This document shows, one piece after another, positions 1 through 5,333 of a stretch of DNA of 11,042 bases (positions within the stretch are counted from its first letter, which is position 1; each line of letters opens with the position of its first letter). The notes below the pieces were generated by a model. It was not told the DNA's origin and ran no database searches. It saw nothing but the letters and a program-made list of their open reading frames with translations. Source of the DNA: Pseudomonadota bacterium (GTDB lineage Bacteria > Pseudomonadota > Alphaproteobacteria > Reyranellales > Reyranellaceae); NCBI GenBank assembly GCA_023436825.1, contig JAEZHS010000050.1, forward strand, positions 1 to 11,042, in the 5' to 3' direction. A program made the translations under genes and the position numbers.

Positions 1-1
1 G

Positions 2-1093
2 ATCCACGCCCAGGTTGCGAAGGGCGCGCTGGAGGACGCGGGCCTCACCACGAAGGACGTCGACGGCTACTTCTGCGCCGGCGATGCCCCGGGCCTGGGG
101 CCGATGTCGATGGTCGAGTACATGGGACTCCGGCCGCGCCACGTCGATTCGACCGACGTCGGCGGCTCGTCCTACCTGCTGCATGTCGCCCACGCCGCGG
201 AGGCGATCGCGATGGGCAAGTGCAAGGTGGCGCTGATCACCCTGGCTGGCCGACCGCGCGCCGAGGGCATGGCCACCGGCACCGTGCCGCGCAGCCGTGG
301 CGGCACGCCGACGCCCGACGAGCCCTTCGAGTTCCCCTACGGGCCGACCGTGGTGAACATGTACGCCATGTGCGCCATGCGCCACATGCACGAGTTCGGC
401 ACGACCTCCGAGCAGCTCGCCTGGATCAAGGTCGCGGCGTCGCACCATGCGCAATACAACGAACACGCGCTGCTGCGCGACGTGGTCACGGTCGAGGACG
501 TCGTGAACTCGCCGATGATCTCCGATCCGCTGCACCGTCTCGACTGCTGCGTCATCACCGACGGCGGCGGCGCCATCGTCGTGGTCGCGCCCGAGATCGC
601 CAAGTCGCTGAAGCGGCCCAAGGTCAAGCTGATCGGCGCCGGCGAGTTCGTGAAGACCCAGATGGGCGGCAAGGTCGACCTGACCTACTCCGGCGCGCGC
701 TTCAGCGGCGCCGCAGCCTTCGCCGAGGCGGGCGTGAAGCCCTCCGACATGAAATACGTGTCGATCTACGACAGCTTCACCATCACCGTGCTGATGCAGC
801 TGGAAGACCTGGGCTTCGCCGAGAAGGGCAAGGGCGGCAAGCTCGTCGCCGACGGCAACCTGATCTCGGGCACCGGCAAGCTGCCGTTCAACACCGACGG
901 CGGCGGGCTCTGCAGCAACCATCCGGCCAACCGCGGCGGCCTCACCAAGGTGCTGGAGGCCGTGCGTCAGCTGCGCGGCGAGGCGCATCCCAAGGTGCAG
1001 GTGAAGAACTGCGATCTCGCTTTGGCGCACGGCACGGGCGGCTCGCTCGGCCTGCGCCACGGCAGCGGCACCGTCATTCTGGAGAGGGAGTAA
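2..1093 (+). CDS. Thiolase-family protein lacking the nucleophilic Cys (SCP2/Ltp2-like), 5' partial
   Basis: The reading frame is open from base 2 and ends at TAA 1091-1093, giving 363 visible codons; the start lies before the window. The fold is recognisable as thiolase superfamily. The region that carries the acyl-accepting Cys in true thiolases reads STDVGGSSYLL (visible residues 50-60), so that Cys is replaced by Gly/Ser. A YDSFT segment (about 257-261) stands where classical thiolases have NEAFA. An SNHPANRGG segment keeps the catalytic-type His (visible residue 307), and the C-terminus has AHGTGGSLGLRHGSG. This pattern is known from the lipid-transfer/SCP2-thiolase branch, where Ltp2 with a DUF35 partner acts as a retro-aldolase in steroid side-chain degradation and not as a thiolase. 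The next gene, 3 bp downstream, is a DUF35 protein, which supports a two-protein complex. Family assignment is firm. Aldolase versus acyl-transfer activity is inference, and the substrate is unknown. Confidence 0.88.
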   Translation: MHAQVAKGALEDAGLTTKDVDGYFCAGDAPGLGPMSMVEYMGLRPRHVDSTDVGGSSYLLHVAHAAEAIAMGKCKVALITLAGRPRAEGMATGTVPRSRGGTPTPDEPFEFPYGPTVVNMYAMCAMRHMHEFGTTSEQLAWIKVAASHHAQYNEHALLRDVVTVEDVVNSPMISDPLHRLDCCVITDGGGAIVVVAPEIAKSLKRPKVKLIGAGEFVKTQMGGKVDLTYSGARFSGAAAFAEAGVKPSDMKYVSIYDSFTITVLMQLEDLGFAEKGKGGKLVADGNLISGTGKLPFNTDGGGLCSNHPANRGGLTKVLEAVRQLRGEAHPKVQVKNCDLALAHGTGGSLGLRHGSGTVILERE

Positions 1094-1096
1094 GTC

Positions 1097-1492
1097 ATGG
1101 CCGACACCAAAGAGCGCAAGTTGCCGGCGCCGGCCGTGAGCCCCGAGACCCAGGCCTACTGGGACGCCGCCGCCAAGGGCAAGCTGCTGGTGCGCAAGTG
1201 CACGAGCTGCGGCGAGCTGCACCACTATCCGCGCACGATCTGTCCGTTCTGCTTCAGCGACAAGACGGAATGGATCGAGGCCTCGGGCAAGGGGACGATC
1301 TACTCCTACAGTGTCATGCGCCGCGCGCCGGTGCCGTACGCCATGGCCTACGTCACGCTCGCGGAGGGCCCGCGCATGGTGACCAACATCGTCGACTGCG
1401 ACTTCGACAAGCTGAAGTGCGAGCAGCCGGTGAAAGTCGTGTTCAAGCCGACCGACGGCGGCCCGCCGCTGCCGATGTTCACGCCCGCCTGA
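1097..1492 (+). CDS. DUF35 zinc-ribbon / OB-fold protein, partner of the thiolase-like protein
   Basis: This 131-residue cytosolic protein has the standard DUF35 layout. An N-terminal helix (about 14-30, with QAYWDAAAKGKL) is followed by a rubredoxin-like zinc ribbon with Cys35, Cys38, Cys49 and Cys52 (KCTSC and CPFC), then an OB fold from about 60 to 131 containing GTIYSYSVMRR. The family is known to bind thiolase-superfamily enzymes: in archaea DUF35 bridges acetoacetyl-CoA thiolase and HMG-CoA synthase, and in actinobacteria it forms the Ltp2 aldolase complex. The start is well supported by a purine-rich Shine-Dalgarno (GAGGGAG, 1084-1090) that overlaps the end of the thiolase gene, 6 nt before ATG. 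The 3-bp gap implies co-translation with the upstream gene. Length is typical for the family and nothing is missing. Confidence 0.9.
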   Translation: MADTKERKLPAPAVSPETQAYWDAAAKGKLLVRKCTSCGELHHYPRTICPFCFSDKTEWIEASGKGTIYSYSVMRRAPVPYAMAYVTLAEGPRMVTNIVDCDFDKLKCEQPVKVVFKPTDGGPPLPMFTPA

Positions 1493-1497
1493 CGGCG

Positions 1498-2013
1498 ATG
1501 CGCGCGCCGCGCCTGACGGTCGTGCTGCTGGGCCTCGCCCTCAGCACGACGCAGGCCGCGGGCGCACCCCTCAAGACGGCCGGCGCCACGCAATGCGAGG
1601 TGAGCGGCTTCTCGATCGACCCCGACCCCAAGGGCACCAACGTCCGCAGCGCGCCGCGTGCGGATGCGCCGGTCATCGGCCATCTCGCGCCGCGCGTGCG
1701 CGTCACGCCGGTCGAGATAACGGGCGTGACCTTCAAGATCCTCGGTTCGAAGGACGGCTGGCTGCTGATCCGCGACGGCAATCCGCCCTCGGATTTGACG
1801 CTCGATCCCGCGAATGCCGACGATGGACGCGGCTGGCTGTCAGGCCGGCTGGTCGGCACCACGCTGGTCGCGGTCTATCTGCGCACCGCGCCGCGCTGGG
1901 ATGGGCCCGTCGTCGCCAACTTCGGCGGCAAGACCGTACGCGGCTGGTCGTACGGGCCCTGTTCGGCTCAGCTGACGTCGTGCGGCTTCATCGTGGACGA
2001 ACCTAGGGAATGA
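1498..2013 (+). CDS. Small exported protein with SH3-like (SH3b) repeats
   Basis: This 171-residue product starts with a clear signal peptide: basic MRAPR, a hydrophobic core (about 6-19) and an Ala-rich cleavage region near TQAAGA (18-23). It is therefore probably periplasmic. The mature part has two related segments typical of bacterial SH3 domains, NVRSAPRADAPVIGHL (48-63) and VYLRTAPRWDGPVVANF (126-142). They are separated by a stretch with DGWLLIRDG and RGWLSGRL. Three Cys (33, 155, 162) could form a disulphide. Such domains often bind cell-wall peptides or act as general binding modules, but no catalytic motif is present and the precise role is unknown. The chosen ATG lies 5 bp after the DUF35 stop; I see no good Shine-Dalgarno, so expression may depend on coupling to the upstream gene. 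The last 11 bp overlap the convergent gene that ends at 2003. Confidence 0.75.
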   Translation: MRAPRLTVVLLGLALSTTQAAGAPLKTAGATQCEVSGFSIDPDPKGTNVRSAPRADAPVIGHLAPRVRVTPVEITGVTFKILGSKDGWLLIRDGNPPSDLTLDPANADDGRGWLSGRLVGTTLVAVYLRTAPRWDGPVVANFGGKTVRGWSYGPCSAQLTSCGFIVDEPRE

Positions 2014-2488
2014 CGGCGATCACCAGGGCGGCGAGGCTCATCATCGCGAGCACGGCGCGCGCGACGTGCGACCACTCCCAGCGGTCGCGCAGCGCCGTCC
2101 AGTCGCCCTCCGCGGTCCCGGTGCCGGTCGCGAAGAAGCCGCTGCCGGCGCGGCCGAGCTTCTCGTCCTTCAGCCAGACCTTGTTCACCGGGTGGGTGAA
2201 CACCCAGTAGATCGCGTGCGCCATCACGAGGCCGGCAAAGGCCGCCAGGGTGAGCCAGAACGCCGTCGTGGCAAGCGGCGTGAAGAGCAGCAGCGCGAAG
2301 GCGGCGCTCAGCGCCAGCGGTTCGAACGCCCCGCCGATGGTGAAGCCCGGATAATAGATCGCCTGGACCTTGAGATAGGCATCGCGATCGAGACGGCGCT
2401 TGCCGGGGAATTCGAGCGCATGCGCCAGCGACAGGGCCATGCCGATGGCGGCAAGCAAGATGGTCAGGGCCTGGAGGGTCTGCAGCAT
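2003..2488 (-). CDS. DUF1772-like four-helix membrane protein
   Basis: This 161-residue integral membrane protein has four hydrophobic segments at about 4-24, 47-70, 74-98 and 141-160. Between helices 3 and 4 it carries HPVNKVWL (99-106) and then WTALRDRWEWSHVARA (130-145). An Asn-x-x-Trp/Leu loop followed by a W...H...R before the last helix resembles DUF1772 proteins, a family related to anthrone-oxygenase-like fungal proteins but largely uncharacterised in bacteria. No cofactor motif is visible. The ATG lies inside the end of the upstream flavin hydroxylase gene (25-bp overlap), which indicates translational coupling and a shared operon. An accessory role to that oxygenase is possible but unproven. 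The 3' end overlaps the convergent SH3-like gene. The call as a real membrane protein is firm; the family name is tentative. Confidence 0.7.
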   Translation of the reverse strand: MLQTLQALTILLAAIGMALSLAHALEFPGKRRLDRDAYLKVQAIYYPGFTIGGAFEPLALSAAFALLLFTPLATTAFWLTLAAFAGLVMAHAIYWVFTHPVNKVWLKDEKLGRAGSGFFATGTGTAEGDWTALRDRWEWSHVARAVLAMMSLAALVIAVIP

Positions 2489-3891
2489 CCCGGAGCAAAC
2501 GTCCGGACAAGTTCGACAGTTGCCGACACAAGTTCGCGCCGATCGCGTGCCACGGCATGGATATAGCGGTCCGGCCGCAGGATGACGGCCCGGACCCCGT
2601 GGCGCTCCAGCCAGTCGCGGCCGACATCGGGCAGCAGCACGGCATCGACGCGAAGGCCGTCGAGCAGTCCCGCCTCGCCGAGGATGGCGAAGCGCTGGCC
2701 GATCGCCTCGTCCATCAGCCGGCCGTCGGCCAGCCGCGGCTGCGGGAAGATCGTGCCGACCGGCGGCGGCGCCTCCTGCCGGCAGCCCGGGCCGAGCTGC
2801 GGCTGCGGGAAGTCGAACATTTCAGCGCCCGCTTCGAAGCGCCGGTCGCGGGCTGCCGCGGCGTCGCGGTCGGTCTCCTGCAGAACGTCGCCGAGCTTCA
2901 CGGCGAGATCGATGAAGGTCCGCACATGCGGCAGGCGTTCGCTTTCGTAGGTATCGAGCAGGGAGTCCGGCGCATCGTCCTTGATGACCGCTATGAGCTT
3001 CCAGGCGAGGTTGGCGGCATCGCGCATGCCCGCACACATGCCCTGGCCGAGGAACGGCGGCGTCTGATGGCAGGCATCGCCTGCCAGCAGCAAGCGGCCG
3101 CTGCGCCAGCCCTGCTGCACCACCGAATGGAAGGTGTAGACGGCGGCGCGCTCCAGCTTCGCGTCCTCGGGTCCGAGCCAGCGCGCCATCATCGGCCAGA
3201 AGATGTCGGGATCGGTCAGCCGCGCCGGATCGTCGCCCGGCATCAGCATGATCTCCCAGCGCCGCCGCTCGCCGCCGACATTCACGACCGTCATCGGCCG
3301 TGCCGGATCGCAGAGCTGGACCGTGTAGTCGGGCAGGGCTTTTACGCGGGCACTCGTCGGATCACACAGAAGGTCGACGACCAGCCAGGGCTGGTGCAGG
3401 CCGAGATCGACGTGGCGGCTGCCGATCGCCTGCCGCACCAGTGAGCGCGCGCCGTCGCAACCGACGACGTAGCGCGCATCGAGATCGTCGACCGACGCGA
3501 CCTCGTGGCCGAGATGGACGCGGACATTGGCGAAGCGCTTCAGGCCGTCGCGCAGCACGGCTTCGAGGATCGGCTGATGGAAGTACCAGTTGCCGGCCCA
3601 GCCGTGCGGACCCGGGCCGTCGATGCCGCGGCGGACCATCAGCGTGCGGCCTTCGCCATTGACGAAATGCATGCCGCGGGAGGAGGCGCGTGCGACATTG
3701 GCGATCTTTTCGGCAAGTCCCGTGCTCTGGAAGATGCGCATCACCTCGCCGTCGAAATGCACGGCGCGCGGCAGAGGAAAGATCTCTCGCTCGCGGTCGT
3801 AGATCTCGACAGCGAGCCCGGCCTGACCCAGCAGGTTCGCCAGAAGCGCACCGACCGGGCCGCACCCGACGATGGCAACGTCAGCACTCAG
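2464..3891 (-). CDS. FAD-dependent aromatic hydroxylase, MhpA-like (PheA/TfdB/UbiH superfamily), probable CTG start
   Basis: Class A flavoprotein monooxygenases use NAD(P)H and O2 to hydroxylate phenolic substrates in the cytosol. Reading from CTG at 3891, the product is 475 residues and begins LSADVAIVGCGPVGALLANL. The FAD Rossmann motif GxGxxG is at 9-14, the DG motif (VVGCDGARSLVR) has its Asp-Gly at 146-147, and the FAD-ribityl GD motif (LLLAGDACHQTPPFLGQG) has its Gly-Asp at 271-272, followed by GMRDAANLAWKL. The C-terminal third, through VILRPDRYIHAVA, resembles the thioredoxin-like end of MhpA-type hydroxylases; as I recall, E. coli MhpA is about 550 residues, so this one is shorter. 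The first standard start codon in frame is GTG at 3762, which would delete the whole FAD motif. The frame is open upstream to 3942 with no ATG, GTG or TTG there. CTG 3891 is preceded by GGGAGG at 10 nt. The gene follows the NlpC/P60 gene by 34 bp and overlaps the next gene. The actual substrate is unknown. Confidence 0.87.
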   Translation of the reverse strand: MSADVAIVGCGPVGALLANLLGQAGLAVEIYDREREIFPLPRAVHFDGEVMRIFQSTGLAEKIANVARASSRGMHFVNGEGRTLMVRRGIDGPGPHGWAGNWYFHQPILEAVLRDGLKRFANVRVHLGHEVASVDDLDARYVVGCDGARSLVRQAIGSRHVDLGLHQPWLVVDLLCDPTSARVKALPDYTVQLCDPARPMTVVNVGGERRRWEIMLMPGDDPARLTDPDIFWPMMARWLGPEDAKLERAAVYTFHSVVQQGWRSGRLLLAGDACHQTPPFLGQGMCAGMRDAANLAWKLIAVIKDDAPDSLLDTYESERLPHVRTFIDLAVKLGDVLQETDRDAAAARDRRFEAGAEMFDFPQPQLGPGCRQEAPPPVGTIFPQPRLADGRLMDEAIGQRFAILGEAGLLDGLRVDAVLLPDVGRDWLERHGVRAVILRPDRYIHAVARDRRELVSATVELVRTFAPGCCRPSRP

Positions 3892-3901
3892 GAATGAAGC
3901 G

Positions 3902-3907
3902 CCTCCC
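3902..3907 (-). promoter_or_regulatory. Ribosome binding site for the flavin hydroxylase, supporting a CTG start
   Basis: GGGAGG on the minus strand lies in the 34-bp gap between the NlpC/P60 stop and the flavin hydroxylase. It is 10 nt before CTG 3891-3889. No ATG, GTG or TTG in the hydroxylase frame exists between this site and the GxGxxG motif, so the site makes CTG the best candidate initiator. The spacing is at the long end of normal. Confidence 0.6.
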
Positions 3908-3925
3908 GGACGCGCTCGGATGACA

Positions 3926-4609
3926 CTACCGCGGGGATAGCCTCACCGCCGTCATGTAGCGGTCACGGTAGTAGTCGCCGTCCAGGGGCGTGACCATGAC
4001 CGGCGAGCCGCGATGCGTGGCGTGAACGAACTGGCCGTTGCCTGCATAGATGCCGACGTGGGTGAAGGTGCCACGGTAGCCGAAGAAAACCAGGTCTCCG
4101 CGCTTGAGGTCACTGCGCGCGACGGGCGTTCCCTCGCGCGCCATGTCGTGCGGCATGCGCGGGATGCTTTGCCCAAAGACCGCGCCGTAGAGGTAGTAGA
4201 CAAAGCCGCTGCAGTCGAAGCCGGCCGGCGTGGTGCCGCCGTAGCGATAGGGCGTGCCCAGATATTTCATGGCGCGCGAGACCAGGTGGTCGCCCCAGTC
4301 GTTTGCGACCGCGGGGGTGGCGTATGAAGCCGGAGTCACCGCGGGTCCCGCCTGCTTGAAACCGGAATACGGGCCGTTCTCCTGCAGCCATTTGGCATTG
4401 AGCTCGCTGGCGACGTTATCCGTTGGATCGGCCGCGGGAGCGGCCTTGGCGGCAGGCTTCAGCTTGGACTTCGTCGGCGCCTTGACCTGGGCTATTGCGG
4501 GAGACAGAACGCCGGCCATCCCCAACAAGACCACTGTAGCCAGCAGCATGATCGAATTGGCCGTCGCTCTTGCGCTCGAGCGGTCGCAGCGCCCGGTTGT
4601 CAACGCCAT
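3926..4609 (-). CDS. Exported NlpC/P60-family peptidoglycan endopeptidase (C40)
   Basis: From ATG 4609 the product is 227 residues. A signal peptide or anchor occupies about 1-41, with a hydrophobic core LLATVVLLGMAGVL (22-35) and SPAIAQ, followed by a Lys/Pro/Ala-rich linker (about 42-64). The NlpC/P60 domain fills about 103-227. The catalytic triad is visible as Cys133 in FDCSGFVYY, His184 in FTHVGIY and His196 in QFVHATH. The C-H and H-H spacings of 51 and 12 residues match, as I recall them, those of E. coli MepS/Spr. The protein should cleave peptide cross-links or stem peptides of murein in the periplasm. A longer in-frame start at 4786 exists, but ATG 4609 is preferred: it has GGGAGAAG (4620-4613) 3 nt upstream and puts the signal peptide at the N-terminus. 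It is the first gene of the leftward cluster, an unexpected companion for an aromatic hydroxylase. Confidence 0.9.
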   Translation of the reverse strand: MALTTGRCDRSSARATANSIMLLATVVLLGMAGVLSPAIAQVKAPTKSKLKPAAKAAPAADPTDNVASELNAKWLQENGPYSGFKQAGPAVTPASYATPAVANDWGDHLVSRAMKYLGTPYRYGGTTPAGFDCSGFVYYLYGAVFGQSIPRMPHDMAREGTPVARSDLKRGDLVFFGYRGTFTHVGIYAGNGQFVHATHRGSPVMVTPLDGDYYRDRYMTAVRLSPR

Positions 4610-4663
4610 GAACTTCTCCCGCAGCAGCCTGTCCCATAGCGGGGGAAGGCGACACACCCGTCT

Positions 4664-4683
4664 AACATATGTTGCAAATTTGC
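4664..4683. promoter_or_regulatory. Two abutting 10-bp palindromes upstream of NlpC/P60 (candidate operator/promoter region)
   Basis: AACATATGTT (4664-4673) and GCAAATTTGC (4674-4683) are each perfect palindromes and directly adjoin, inside an AT-rich patch of an otherwise GC-rich sequence. They lie 55-74 bp before the NlpC/P60 start. Weak minus-strand promoter-like hexamers overlap them (TTGTGG 4688-4683 and TTAGAC 4665-4660, 17 bp apart). A binding site for a dimeric regulator covering the promoter is a reasonable inference; the regulator is not identifiable. Confidence 0.35.
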
Positions 4684-4735
4684 CACAATAAAATCGGGCG
4701 GCTAGGCGTTGGTTTTCCACGTTTTTTTGACATCC

Positions 4736-4749
4736 GGTCTGCGCAGACC
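4736..4749. repeat. Perfect 14-bp palindrome GGTCTGCGCAGACC
   Basis: Fully self-complementary 7+7 bp with no spacer, about 130 bp upstream of the NlpC/P60 start and just beyond a run of seven T residues (4722-4728). It could be a regulator site. As a hairpin it would have to open a loop in the centre, so a protein-binding operator is more likely than a terminator. Confidence 0.4.
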
Positions 4750-4975
4750 TTCGAAACCAGCTCTGTTCGGGTTCGGCGCCCGCCACAATTGGATGTCGAT
4801 CTGCCCGATCCGATACGGTGACAGCATTGCCTGCACGTCGGTCGAGCGACTCAAGCCGTTGGTATGATGGCGGTGGCGGCTCCCAGATATGGCGCCTCCT
4901 GGAGCGCCAAAAGTCGCAATAAAAGAACCCGGCCTCACCGGTGGATTGCCGCCGCGCTGATTTATACCGAAGTTA

Positions 4976-5004
4976 TTGACAAGAACGGTAGTGCTCAATA
5001 GAGT
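4976..5004 (+). promoter_or_regulatory. Candidate sigma-70-type promoter pointing right
   Basis: A full-consensus -35 element TTGACA (4976-4981) is followed, after 17 bp, by TAGAGT (4999-5004), which matches TATAAT at four of six positions. The surroundings are AT-richer than average. No clear gene follows; transcription would enter the region with short hairpins and the 9-bp repeats, then run antisense into the end of the molybdenum hydroxylase gene. A small RNA is possible. This rests on sequence resemblance only. Confidence 0.35.
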
Positions 5005-5137
5005 GTGAGCGTCTGTTGCTCCATGCATCGTTCATCCGACCGAAGGCCAGACCGCTCCTGTCCTGGAGCCGGTCACCCCGTCCGGCAGCGTTCAGGCGGA
5101 CGGAATGGACCGCAGGGGGCAGTCCAGCGGGAGACCA

Positions 5138-5167
5138 GCAGAAAATGCAAAAAATGCAGAAAATTCA
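5138..5167 (+). repeat. Tandem 9-bp A-tract repeat, cluster 1
   Basis: Three perfectly abutting units of the form GCA(G/A)AAAAT (GCAGAAAAT, GCAAAAAAT, GCAGAAAAT) are followed by TCA. A related cluster starts 74 bp downstream. The A-tracts recur every 9 bp, close to the helical repeat, so the DNA may be curved. The composition contrasts strongly with the GC-rich surroundings. Confidence 0.75.
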
Positions 5168-5211
5168 AAAGCGGCGTGGATTCAATGGCTTGGCGGGCAT
5201 CGGCCGGCCCT

Positions 5212-5241
5212 GCAAAAATTGGCAGAAAATGCAGAAATTCA
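5212..5241 (+). repeat. 9-bp A-tract repeat, cluster 2 (degenerate copy of cluster 1)
   Basis: This cluster holds GCAAAAATT, an extra G, GCAGAAAAT and GCAGAAAT, and ends in TCA like cluster 1. It has the same orientation and the same total length of 30 nt, with a one-base insertion and a one-base loss relative to perfect 9-bp units. It probably derives from the same repeat family by duplication or slippage. Confidence 0.65.
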
Positions 5242-5300
5242 CCAGCGAAGCGACTGCTGTGCATGCACCCCGTGGGCAAAGCCGAGACGAGGCGCAAGAA

Positions 5301-5327
5301 CGAGGAGCGGCCGCAGGCCGCTCCTCG
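5301..5327 (-). terminator. Strong hairpin terminator of the molybdenum hydroxylase gene
   Basis: A perfect 12-bp GC-rich stem (5301-5312 paired with 5316-5327) has a 3-nt loop and begins 6 nt after the stop codon at 5336-5334. On the minus strand it is followed by TTCTTG, a weak U-tract. Flanking GCCGAG (5281-5286) and CTCGGC (about 5329-5334) could lengthen the pairing. Position and strength fit intrinsic termination of the leftward gene. The short T-run makes efficiency uncertain, and it may also stabilise the 3' end of the mRNA. Confidence 0.65.
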
Positions 5328-5333
5328 CCTCGG

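Larger units (their letters stand above)
4610..5333. other. Large intergenic region without a convincing gene
   Basis: About 720 bp between the leftward NlpC/P60 gene and the end of the leftward molybdenum hydroxylase gene. It contains the NlpC ribosome binding site and an AT-rich upstream region with two abutting palindromes, another 14-bp palindrome, a promoter-like TTGACA element, several short hairpins between about 5050 and 5126, two clusters of a 9-bp A-tract repeat and a 12-bp-stem hairpin terminator. Open frames of about 75-110 codons occur on both strands here. They show no recognisable domain, no good ribosome binding site and no clear coding bias, so none is annotated as a gene. 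Confidence 0.6.

Noticed and set aside
220..1497. Long frame overlapping the thiolase and DUF35 genes and running into the SH3-like gene
   Set aside because: The Arg/His-rich translation before 1498 is a shadow of the thiolase and DUF35 genes; only the part from ATG 1498, with a signal peptide and SH3-like motifs, is real.
4610..4786. 59-codon N-terminal extension of the NlpC/P60 protein
   Set aside because: It would bury the signal peptide inside the protein and covers the palindromic promoter-like region, while ATG 4609 has a good ribosome binding site.
4891..4908. Short hairpin GGCGC...GCGCC as a terminator
   Set aside because: The stem needs a bulge and is not followed by a T-run on either strand.
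4702..5028. 108-codon minus-strand frame between NlpC/P60 and the molybdenum hydroxylase
   Set aside because: No recognisable domain and no good ribosome binding site; it spans the 14-bp palindrome and the T-run. It could be a decayed gene fragment, but nothing supports that directly.
5138..5241. The two A-rich repeat clusters as a CRISPR array
   Set aside because: Only two imperfect copies, internal 9-bp periodicity and no cas genes nearby.
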